16,599 nt of DNA from Euperipatoides rowelli (Eukaryota > Onychophora > Udeonychophora > Euonychophora > Peripatopsidae): assembly GCA_003024985.2 (NCBI GenBank), contig PXIH01S0000211.1; one strand, 5' to 3'. Positions 10,301 through 16,599 of the stretch are shown piece by piece (the first letter of the stretch is position 1; the number at the start of each line of letters is the position of its first letter). The position numbers were made by a program, and so were the translations under genes. Under the pieces are notes generated by a model that ran no database searches, had not been told where the DNA came from, and saw only the letters and a list, made by a program, of their open reading frames with translations.

Positions 10301-13300
10301 AAACTATAAAGTCANGATTCTTGGATATTAAATTTCTACTGGTAATTTAGTTAATATTTATTTCTTAATATTATAAATTTAATTACGCAAAATCTTTATC
10401 GCACAATGCAATTTATGGTTTGTATGATACTTTTATTCACTACAAAACAAAAGGATAGCAAAAACAGAAAAAAAATCTTCACTTTCGAGTAAATTAAAAT
10501 ACAAATTTACAACTTTTTTTTTTTTTCTTATTTATTATAGATTACAATCTACAAAATATTTATGGAAAAAAAAAATTTTTTTTTTCAAAAATTTTCTTAT
10601 TTAAAATACACATAAAATATTAAATTGGTAAAACATTGCAAAAAAAAAAAATCATTGAAGTCATTTAAAATAAAATGGCAACTCATTTTGTTAACTTGAT
10701 TGTTAATTTCTATACAAAAATTTCTGCCATTAGGTATAATATCTCTTGCTGATAAGCCATAGGAATGTTAGGAAAAGAAGTTATAACCAGATGGCATTAT
10801 GCAGTATTGGGTAAGTTAATGAAATTTCTTAACTCAGTTACAGTAAGTAACAATTCTTCAAATAATGAACTATTTAATTCCTCTCTAATTCCAATATACT
10901 TTCCTTGGAAATAAATTCCTCTTTATCACTAGGATCAAGATATAAATTACTTTAAACATTTTCCAAATTGTGGAATGTGCAACTACTGTATATAATGATA
11001 AACATTATCAAAAAATGTTCAACATCAAAGCTATAATCATTATTATTGCTAGTAGAAACCCGTTGAAATCGACGGTAATTTTTTTTTAGGCAAATAATTT
11101 GGTGTCATGTTTGGAACTATGCTAAACACTCCCGTGTTACTTACTCCCTCCCCCCCACATCCCCCCCAAAATGGCCAAGTCTATTTTCATTGTCTACACT
11201 CCCCTAGCACCCCCATGTGACCATCTATGATCTTAACTTTTTACATACATTTTGTAGACCTCTAAGGTAACACAAATTTCAACTTAATCGGAGCATTTTA
11301 AAAATTTTGATTCACCCCCCCCCCCTAGAACCCCATGTGACCACCTAAGACCTTGACCTTTTACATACATATTCTAGACCTCTAGGGTAACACAAATTTC
11401 AACTTANAAAAAAAATCAATATTCAAAATTGAATTTAAAAAAAAAATTATTGAAATATGTAAAAACATGTATTTATTCTTTAAATATGTATTATATAAGA
11501 TAATAAACCTTGAAATATGTGAAAATATGTACGTATTTTAATAATATGTACAGTGTAAGTAAACTTAAAATATCTAAAATATGTAATATAAAAGTTATGT
11601 CATTCAGCTCAATTTTTCAAGATCGGTAAATATTTCTTAATTAGCATGTGATTAGCATTCAATTAAAAAACATATATTTACATTACTATCCGGGCCTTAA
11701 TATTATAATGTACTGAAAAAAAAATGTTTCTTCTGTAAAAATATACTTGTATCTTTTTATTATTGAAGTTATGAAAAGCAAACAAAATGTGTATTAATTT
11801 TTTTTTTAAACTTTCTTTGTCAATCTTATATTCTTAAAGAATATATAATTGACTAACTTGAAATCCAATATAAACTTTTAATTATTGGAAAGAAAGAAAA
11901 TATAAGCTATTTGAAAAAATAATAATAATGCAAGAGTCTTAGTAAAGGAGAAAACAATAAAATTATTTCAAGGATCTTTAATTGAAATAAAAGATAAATG
12001 TGAAGTTATTCATTTAATTTTAGTAAGTAATATAAATCACAACCAAGAGTTCTTTTTTTTTTTTAAATTTTACAATTAACTACTTTCAAATTCCTTTACT
12101 ATTTACAAAAGAAGCAATCTTTGGTATAATATTGTATGTTAAATGAATTTCAGAGTTAAATAAATAATTGTAATTTCACTCATATGTCTGAAAAGAATAG
12201 CCTACCTTATTGACAAGATGGAAATCATTTAAAATAATTTTTAAAAACATGAACGTAAACGAAAATTTAAGTTTCATCATATATACATTTAAATGATTAT
12301 TTATTTAGTTAATGTTTGTAAATTAGGTATTTATTTGGGAGTTGTAAACCTAAAGGCAAAAATGCAGAGATTTTATCTTATCTTGAAGCAATTAATCTAC
12401 AGTATTACTCTAATTGATGGCATGGGTGCCGTGAAATATTTGCACTCCTGCAATTAATGAATATAAATTTTTTGCTATACTATAATATAAAATGAAATAT
12501 CCTGGATTCTAAGACTATCAATTTTGATCGTATATATATATATTTATTAAGTACATAAAAAAAAATGGGTGGGGCATGGATTCAGTTAATTTAAGTCTGA
12601 GGATCTTGCTCATCCATTTTCTTTTGAGAAAAGTGATTATTTCATGTTTGGAAGGGGGTGTTGCCTTCTCAGACTCCCTATCTGGATTGGATGATAAATA
12701 GGTAAATTCTTACAAGTATTTTATAATTTTTTTATTTTTAAACTCTGCTTCTTTTGAATTAAGAGCTATAAACCTAACTTATTTTAATTCCTTTGTTAAT
12801 TTAATTAAGGCACTATTCACACAGTAAGAATAAACCTACAATTTTTTAATGTTTTATTGTAAACAAAAAAAGGTTTGAGGCTGTTGGCCAGGCAAGAAGG
12901 GTGGCACGAGCATATAAGCTTAGATGCCTTGAACTCTTAATAAGGCCCTGTGTGCACTGCTTATAATGTATATAGTGAAACCTTATTAGGATGTTCTCAT
13001 CTTATACCTTTTCCCAGATATAACATGACTATATGTTCAGTCTCAACCTAAAGAATTATAATTCATTGTTTTTTGGTGGTATTAAAATGTACTGAAAAAA
13101 TGGATGTACTGTACATCTTAAAATGGACCAATTTGGTGAAAATGTTTATTTTCAGTCAAGCAATTATTTATTTAATATTGATGGTAAATACTGTACATTA
13201 AAGGCTGCAGGTATTTACAGTAATTCACAAAAAGAAATGAATAAAATATAAGAAAGAGCATTTTTATGCTATAAGTAAAGGAATTTTTTTTTTCTGCATG

Positions 13301-14617
13301 TAATAAAGAGTTTGCATATTGTCTAATTTGATTCAAAACTTTAATGAAAGATCATAATTTAATTAGGATATGATTTTATTTTAAAGATGGGGAGTATTTA
13401 TTAATATATACTGTAAATAGTGTATTGCAATGAATTTATATGATTTATAATAGACATTTTTAATTTCAGGCATTAAATTTGCAGGAGAAAGTCTAAAATC
13501 TGTCATTTTAACACTAGCATTAATAAACCAGCACATCAGTGTTGAAACAGCTGTTAGTTTATCCAGATTAGAACAAGAATATCAGGTATCATTATTATTT
13601 TTATTTTGTTTTATTGACACATTTCAATGGTAAATAGCCTATTACAGAAAGTAATTTAACAATAAACAGCACAAAATATTGCGACAAAGAATCATCACAA
13701 ATAGTTCTATATCAAAATACAAAAGTTTAAATTTCAAAAACATAGTAAATTAAAGAAATTTTTTGCATAGAAAAAATAATTGTTGATTAATTAATGGCTT
13801 CAATAATTATGATGTAAATTCGGGCATTTCAACGCAAGCTGGTGTTAGACCAAAAATAGCGGGAAATTGTCAGGTTATACTACCAGGAAGATTAAAAGTG
13901 TTTACTTCTATGTTATACACTGTACATGCTCATTTTTTATAATAGGCATAAAATCATTTTTTGTAATTTCATTGATTTTCTATATTTAATTTAATCAGTA
14001 AATTAAAAGGATTTTAATTTAAGCAGACGTGTAGGTTTTCCTTTTTAATTTAAGTAGACATGTAGGTTTCCCTTTTAAATAAGGCAATATTATTTTAGAA
14101 ATTTTTTTCAAAGAATTCTAGATTTTTGTTCTATTTCTATTAAAATTATATCTATCTTTTTTAGTTTTTTTTTTATTAAATATACTTTAGTAACCTCTAG
14201 TTCTTATATTTGTGCTCAATATAAATGGTTTACTGATTACTTTCTATAACCATTATTTTTGTGTCGATATCAAATCACTCTTTGTTGGGGTTATTAATAT
14301 ACAAAGTACTGTATATATTTTAAGTAGCTCTTTTACTTTAATTTTCACAATAAAAAACTTGTTCTTTGCGAAAGCTCTGAAAGATTTGTTTTTAATAAAC
14401 TAATCTATTTGTTTATCATCGAGTGAACATTGCTGTGGCATGATTCCTTTTTTAAATTTACTTACAGATTGCAAATTGGGGCAATGTTGAATGGGCGCAT
14501 GATGTCGAGCTTGTAGAAATACGGTCAAGAGTTGCCGCTGCGATGTTGTTTGTGTATCTGAGTAATGAATCTATACTTATTAAGAAAAAATCACTCAATA
14601 AATTAAGCAAAGACTGA
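1253..14617 (+). CDS. ATPAF2: ATPAF2 (ATP12 family F1-ATPase assembly factor), last four coding exons, 5' part outside window
   Basis: Joined coding segments 1253-1333, 2441-2553, 13470-13585 and 14468-14617 give one uninterrupted frame of about 152 residues ending in TGA. ATP12 proteins act in the mitochondrial matrix as chaperones that bind the F1 alpha subunit before it joins beta. Recognisable family motifs, in order, are EWDPII-like KWDPIIDWIEK, a helix with SFWALTG, SVILTLALI, SLSRLEQEYQ, and the hallmark WGNVEWAHD followed by an ExRxRxAAAxLFxYL helix. Splice phases agree at all three junctions (TG|G, G|GC, phase 0), and every intron is GT-AG. Human ATPAF2 is 289 residues, so about the N-terminal half (including the targeting peptide) should lie left of the window. 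No frameshift or stop is seen, so the gene looks functional. The 10.9-kb intron hosts a DRC3 exon on the other strand. Confidence 0.95.
1334..2440 (+). other. ATPAF2 intron (1.1 kb), no gene seen
   Basis: This GT-AG intron ends in tccatattag. It is AT-rich and holds a 12-base direct repeat GCCCTAGACATG at 1933-1944 and 2012-2023, and an open frame of 65 codons at 2021-2218 with no family resemblance that I recognise. The frame has a biased, lysine-rich composition that fits chance in AT-rich DNA or an old transposon remnant better than a gene. Confidence 0.8.
2441..2553 (+). CDS. ATPAF2: ATPAF2 coding exon (third from last)
   Basis: After the acceptor tccatattag the exon supplies G to finish TGG, then reads YEVKINSSFDITSSNIPVET and on to LLSYSFWALTG. 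The family signature here is a variable serine-rich linker, a P-x-x-T-x-x-x-L helix start and the conserved (N/S)xWAL(Q/T)G. The exon ends ACAG before the donor gtttga, leaving a split glycine codon that the next exon completes 10.9 kb away. Confidence 0.94.
2740..3818 (-). pseudogene. Decayed Ty3/gypsy retrotransposon pol (RT, start of RNase H)
   Basis: On the minus strand, in shifting frames with several stops, the order of motifs is that of Ty3/gypsy pol. A pre-RT segment (INKHQYLIS, then a GVIE and EWNSPLIVKK block, about 3650-3490) is followed by YPIPRMDE near 3412-3435, FRTPCGKFHFRRMPMG at about 3260-3308, a thumb-like EHFDIL...NRGIK near 3080-3150, and an RNase H start resembling LTSxPVLxYPDFS near 2895-2940. 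The catalytic YxDD box expected near 3170-3210 is not recognisable. No gag, protease, integrase or flanking LTRs are seen. It is therefore an old inactive fragment inside the large ATPAF2 intron, antisense to that gene. Confidence 0.78.
3821..3860 (+). mobile_element. Left terminus of a hAT-like element next to the gypsy fossil
   Basis: The sequence from 3821 begins CAGGAACGGGCGGCTCCGGA and continues GCCAAATGTGG. It resembles hAT ends of the form CAGGGGxGGGC...GGCTCCGGAGCC...ATGTGGCTCT. The preceding eight bases, TTCTAGAT (3813-3820), match the nTCTAGAn target preference of Buster/Charlie-type hAT elements. The 12-base palindrome GGCTCCGGAGCC lies at 3832-3843. I could not find a right end followed by TTCTAGAT, so the full extent is unknown. 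It abuts the point where the gypsy similarity stops, which suggests insertion into it. Confidence 0.5.
8398..8419 (+). repeat. Left copy of GGCCCGGATAGT inverted repeat
   Basis: This 22-base sequence is the inverted partner of 11678-11699 with two mismatches. Its GC-rich core GGGCCCGG is conspicuous in the surrounding A/T-rich DNA. Confidence 0.85.
8425..8530 (+). repeat. ATATGT-rich subterminal repeat block (left)
   Basis: The block has repeated AAATATGTAC, AAATATGTGC and AATGTGTAC variants spaced irregularly at about 15-25 bases. A similar block in the same orientation lies at 11448-11590 next to the other inverted repeat. Clusters of short motifs near the ends are typical of transposase-binding subterminal regions. 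Confidence 0.55.
9820..9825 (-). promoter_or_regulatory. Probable DRC3 poly(A) signal AATAAA
   Basis: TTTATT on the plus strand reads AATAAA on the minus strand, about 80 bases past the DRC3 stop codon, a normal distance for a short 3' UTR. If it is used, the DRC3 message ends well inside the ATPAF2 intron. The hexamer is common in this AT-rich DNA. Confidence 0.4.
9907..10145 (-). CDS. DRC3: DRC3 (LRRC48) terminal coding exon, antisense inside ATPAF2 intron
   Basis: On the minus strand an acceptor (gatttttacag) at 10146 is followed by AC, completing a split codon (probably GAC, Asp), then KDSVVNVVSASHDTHMLRID and on to TAG at 9909-9907, 78 residues in all. The pattern KDxxVNxVxASHDxHxLxID, NSWxxxLxxxxHKDE, RNRxRVxEI and a glutamate-rich coiled-coil end match the C terminus of DRC3, a leucine-rich-repeat and coiled-coil subunit of the nexin-dynein regulatory complex of motile cilia. 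The length agrees with the human C-terminal segment to within a residue or two. Upstream exons (LRR domain and main coiled coil) were not found between 10146 and 16599. The GTG at 10134 is not a start codon; the frame runs back to the splice acceptor. Confidence 0.9.
11203..11406 (+). repeat. Imperfect 120-bp tandem repeat with C-tract boundaries
   Basis: Two units share CCCCATGTGACCA, CTTTTTACATACAT or its variant, TAGACCTCTA and GGTAACACAAATTTCAACTT at a constant spacing of 120 bases (for example CCCCATGTGA at 11211 and 11331). C-runs precede each unit (11145-11167 and 11314-11326). The units differ at roughly one position in ten, so the duplication is not recent. An N at 11407 sits at the end of the second unit. 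It is probably part of a dispersed repeat. Confidence 0.8.
11448..11590 (+). repeat. ATATGT-rich subterminal repeat block (right)
   Basis: GAAATATGT recurs at about 11452 and 11512, with AAATATGTAT, AAATATGTAC and AATATGTAC variants, mirroring in content (not in orientation) the block at 8425-8530. Confidence 0.55.
11678..11699 (-). repeat. Right copy of GGCCCGGATAGT inverted repeat
   Basis: This is the inverted partner of 8398-8419, agreeing at 20 of 22 bases. Confidence 0.85.
13470..13585 (+). CDS. ATPAF2: ATPAF2 coding exon (second from last)
   Basis: The exon begins GC to complete the split glycine, then reads IKFAGESLKSVILTLALINQ and continues through HISVETAVSLSRLEQEYQ, ending at a phase-0 donor CAG|gtatca. 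The pattern G-x-x-x-A-x-x-LKS-x-x-L-x-L-x-L and then V-E-x-A-V-x-LSRLE-x-EYQ is diagnostic of the helical C-terminal half of ATP12 proteins. It has the length expected from the family alignment, with no gap. Confidence 0.95.
13586..14467 (+). other. ATPAF2 last intron (882 bases)
   Basis: This GT-AG intron ends in aatttacttacag. It contains a 31-base imperfect tandem duplication at 14012-14073 (described separately) and otherwise A/T-rich DNA. The open frame at 14212-14403 has hydrophobic, low-complexity content and shows no homology that I can recognise. Confidence 0.8.
14012..14073 (+). repeat. 31-bp tandem duplication
   Basis: Copies at 14012-14042 and 14043-14073 match at 28 of 31 positions, sharing TTTTAATTTAAG, AGAC and TGTAGGTTT. 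The repeat lies in the last ATPAF2 intron, with no sign of function. Confidence 0.85.
14468..14617 (+). CDS. ATPAF2: ATPAF2 terminal coding exon
   Basis: The exon opens in phase 0 and encodes 49 residues, beginning IANWGNVEWAHDVELVEIRS and ending KKSLNKLSKD before TGA at 14615-14617. WGNVEWAHD is the most conserved block of the ATP12 family. The following E-L-x-E-I-R-x-R-x-A-A-A-x-L-F helix is the usual C-terminal element. The lysine-rich tail is short and variable in the family. An unusually GC-rich patch (gttgccgctgcgatg) stands out from the surrounding DNA, as expected for constrained coding sequence. Confidence 0.96.
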   Translation: MANWGNVEWAHDVELVEIRSRVAAAMLFVYLSNESILIKKKSLNKLSKD

Positions 14618-14861
14618 GAAATTAAATTTTAAAAGACGCTAAATATATTTAAAAAAATGTTCTTGCTTACCAAAAGCATATAATGCCTCATTTTCAGTTG
14701 TTTCTGAATGAATTGATTCTACACATATACAACCAAGCTATATCTCGACTGTGAGTTGAATACTTATTTTTCATTATTTTACTTATGTTGGAATTGTGCT
14801 AAATTTTCTACAAAATGTTAAAATCATCCATCATAAATGGAAAATAATATAATTTAATATT

Positions 14862-14867
14862 AATAAA
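14862..14867 (+). promoter_or_regulatory. Probable ATPAF2 poly(A) signal AATAAA
   Basis: A canonical AATAAA lies 245 bases after the ATPAF2 stop, followed by a T-rich run. An ATTAAA also occurs at 14621-14626, but it sits only four bases after the stop, so I prefer the distal site. AT-rich DNA produces such hexamers by chance, so transcript data would be needed to be sure. Confidence 0.45.
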
Positions 14868-15392
14868 AATATATTTTTTAATTACTTTTTTATTTTTATA
14901 TTTACTGTAAATTAAGAATTTTAAAATTAATAAGCATTTAATTGTCCGGATAAACCCAGTCACTTAGTACTGATTGAAAAGGCAAACATCATAATCATTT
15001 ATAAAATCTTTTATTTTCATTAAACTTGAATTGGTGGATGTTCAGAACATCAGAATAATTAGACTTGTCATAAAATTTAGATACACTTTATTTATTTATT
15101 TTAAATTTGGTGTTTATTTTATTTTATTGGAACACAATTCAATGACATAAAAATGCCTCTCTTTTTTTAAAAAAAAAATACTAACAAAATAAGTAGTAGG
15201 ATTACCTCATGAACAACAAGCAATACATATATCTCTGTGCCCAAAAACATTTTCAAACAGTGATAAATTTGTTACAAAGATTAGCTTTTCTGTTCATTTG
15301 ACTACATAGTCAAATAACATATGTTATAGCATACAGCACATAATTGGTTAGGTATTTTTCAAAGAATTTTAAATGGAAATCAAATCTTAGCA

Positions 15393-15432
15393 TTAACCCT
15401 TTCCACTCCAATGGCGATTGAGAATCGCCATT
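15393..15432 (+). mobile_element. piggyBac-like terminus with subterminal hairpin
   Basis: TTAACCCTTTCCACTCC begins at 15393. TTAA is the invariant piggyBac target, and CCCTTT is a common start of piggyBac-type ends. It is followed by a perfect 10-base hairpin, AATGGCGATT (15410-15419), loop GAG, AATCGCCATT (15423-15432). No matching GGGTTAA end is visible to the right, so the element is decayed or extends beyond the window. The superfamily assignment rests on the end motif only. Confidence 0.45.
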
Positions 15433-16406
15433 TTCATTTCCTTGTTTTTCATAATCAATAATTATTATTATATTCAAATATGCTTCAATTNTCATTAAAA
15501 CAAACCTAACACAAAAAACCGCAAGTCGATTGGACAAACCATTGGGGAGAAAATTCAATTTAAAGAGTTCGGAATGACAGACGCGGAATGACGGAATGAA
15601 AGATACACAGAGAAAATTTGTTTTTTAATATAATATTCTTAGAAGAAAAAAAGGTAACAAACAAAATTTTGTAAAAAAAAAAAAAAATTATGCCTTACAT
15701 ATTTATGAGAATGGCCTTAGATGCAATGAGATTATACCTATATTTTTTCTAAGATAATTTTAAAAATAATTTCATCTTTTAAAAAAAAAAATATTTAAAG
15801 CTGAACCAATCAAGAAAATAGTTTAGCTGCTTTCTAAATAACTGCAAATCAATTGTTTTCATTCTTGTATTAGCAGTATGTCCTACATTTCCAAGTTTAA
15901 ATATAGATTGTGAGCATATTAAAATACATTTCACTGTAAATGTAAATTTATCTAAACATTTAAAATTTTCAGAGATAATATATTAAAAAGTGCTAAAGAT
16001 ATCAAAAGTTTAGTAAAACTGCTGATTATAGTAACAATTACTTAGAGTTAAGAGCACTGCTGTAAATGGTACTGAGATATTCTATTATTTATTTACGGTA
16101 TTTGTTACCAACTACGGTAACTCTATTAGTCAGGCAAGACTAATAAAATTATTATTATATACAAGAAAAAAAAAAAGTTTACACAGAAAAATATAAAAAT
16201 ACAAAAATGTACCATACATACAAAAGACCGTCAACAAATCAAACAAATGAGACACTACATTAGTTGTATAAATGTAAATTGTCTACATTTAATTGGCAAT
16301 CCTAAGCCACGATTAAACTGGTAACTTTTCCGGAACACGTTCCTGAATGTGATGCGTGTATTGACCAGTGTAAACAAACAACCGAATTATGTTCCGGAAC
16401 AGAATA

Positions 16407-16507
16407 GCGAATCCTATATCACAACAGATTCTAGGTTTCTGTTGAGATAGATGCCTCAGGCTATCAGTAAAAACGCGTTCAAGATCCTATACCGCAATAG
16501 GATTCGC
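16407..16507. mobile_element. Candidate 101-bp TA-flanked palindromic MITE
   Basis: GCGAATCCTAT (16407-16417) and its exact inverse ATAGGATTCGC (16497-16507) form 11-base terminal repeats, each bordered by TA. That is the target duplication of Tc1/mariner-type elements. Inside are two more hairpins: CAACAGA...TCTGTTG (about 16422-16444) and ATCCTAT-accgca-ATAGGAT (16484-16503), the latter sharing the terminal motif. There is no coding capacity. TA borders are weak evidence on their own in AT-rich DNA. Confidence 0.45.
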
Positions 16508-16599
16508 TAAAATAATGTCACATCCGCTCTGGCTTTGATCAACGATTGCACACATGCTCCAGCGCTATTTTAAAAGACGTCGGCCGAAGTTAAGTTTTA

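Larger units (their letters stand above)
8398..11699. mobile_element. 22-bp inverted terminal pair enclosing 3.3 kb including the DRC3 exon
   Basis: TAGGGCCCGGATAGTTATGT begins at 8398, and its inverted counterpart (TAAGGCCCGGATAGTAATGT read on the minus strand) ends at 11699; 20 of 22 bases agree over 8398-8419 and 11678-11699. Inside each end is a block dense in ATATGTA/AAATATGT motifs (8425-8530 and 11448-11590), in the same orientation in both blocks. Flanking eight-base sequences (ATCATTAT and ATATTATA) do not form a clear target duplication. It may be one transposon-like unit or two separate hAT-type MITE relics that happen to flank the exon. Confidence 0.5.
2554..13469 (+). other. Giant ATPAF2 intron (10.9 kb) containing transposon relics and a DRC3 exon
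   Basis: The intron runs from donor gtttga to acceptor ttaatttcag. It is far larger than its neighbours (1107 and 882 bases). Contents listed separately are a gypsy pol fossil, a hAT-like terminus, a 22-base inverted pair, the antisense DRC3 terminal exon and a 120-base tandem repeat. The remaining stretches (about 3900-8390, 8420-9800, 10150-11050 and 11700-13460) are A/T-rich, with homopolymer runs and short TA/TAA microsatellites (for example at 6431-6447). I see no further convincing exon there on either strand. Confidence 0.85.
14868..16599 (+). other. Downstream of ATPAF2: no gene recognised
   Basis: This stretch is A/T-rich, with homopolymer runs at 15160-15180, 15663-15680 and 15780-15791. 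It holds the piggyBac-like end and the TA-flanked MITE candidate. A short run of GGAATGAC motifs lies at 15570-15598. The last 280 bases are visibly richer in G+C and CpG and include two TTCCGGAA sites (16328 and 16392) and a GACGTC near 16576. If DRC3 continues to the right, this is DRC3 intronic or intergenic DNA. I found no DRC3 exon on the minus strand here. Confidence 0.7.

Noticed and set aside
12880-12975. Less A/T-rich segment resembling a possible RNA gene or exon
   Set aside because: No tRNA arms, no intact B box and no sustained frame with splice sites could be identified.
14116-14123. Second TTCTAGAT, identical to the bases before the hAT-like end at 3821
   Set aside because: No inverted CAGG end precedes it, and TCTAGA palindromes occur several times in the window. 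It is not a partner target duplication.
16326-16345. CAGGAACG on the minus strand at the right edge as the missing partner of the 3821 terminus
   Set aside because: Similarity ends after about eight bases and the adjacent eight bases differ from TTCTAGAT. A 12.5-kb element spanning ATPAF2 exons is not credible.
10146-16599. Search for further DRC3 exons on the minus strand
   Set aside because: No stretch with acceptor, donor and DRC3-like coiled-coil or LRR sequence was recognised. The remaining exons are probably outside the window.
1-16599. CRISPR arrays, bacterial operons or ribosome binding sites
   Set aside because: The DNA is eukaryotic, with spliceosomal introns and poly(A) signals. 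No spaced direct-repeat array is present.

Overview
The window is intron-rich, very AT-rich animal nuclear DNA (low-complexity A/T throughout, spliceosomal GT-AG introns up to 10.9 kb, many decayed transposons). Two conserved eukaryotic genes can be read. On the plus strand are the last four coding exons of ATPAF2 (ATP12 family, mitochondrial F1-ATPase assembly factor): 1253-1333, 2441-2553, 13470-13585 and 14468-14617. On the minus strand is the terminal coding exon of DRC3 (LRRC48), a subunit of the ciliary nexin-dynein regulatory complex, at 10145-9907. It lies inside the 10.9-kb third-from-last ATPAF2 gap (2554-13469). A DRC3 gene implies an organism with motile cilia or flagella. Together with the low GC and the transposon types this suggests an invertebrate metazoan; the sequence alone does not fix the phylum. 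Eight single N characters mark unresolved bases in the assembly.

Layout. 1-1252: upstream ATPAF2 intron, with one end of a hAT-like element near 197 and a complete 474-bp non-autonomous hAT element (484-957) flanked by a perfect 8-bp duplication and carrying a 93-bp internal tandem duplication. 1253-2553: two ATPAF2 exons and a 1.1-kb intron. 2554-13469: giant intron holding a decayed Ty3/gypsy pol fossil on the minus strand (about 2740-3818), a hAT-like terminus next to it at 3821, a long AT-rich tract without recognisable genes, and the DRC3 terminal exon. That exon is bracketed by a 22-bp inverted pair at 8398 and 11699, with ATATGT-rich DNA just inside both ends. 13470-14617: the last two ATPAF2 exons, with a poly(A) signal at 14862. 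14868-16599: downstream intergenic (or DRC3 intronic) DNA with a piggyBac-like end at 15393 and a 101-bp TA-flanked palindromic MITE candidate at 16407.

How the parts relate. ATPAF2 and DRC3 are also tail-to-tail neighbours in human (17p11.2), so the pairing looks like old microsynteny. Here the 3' ends appear interleaved: DRC3 transcription entering from the right would run antisense across the last two ATPAF2 exons. No functional link between the two products is implied. No new multi-gene system was found. The points of most interest are the interleaved gene pair, the DRC3 exon between transposon-type inverted ends, and the intact hAT MITE.
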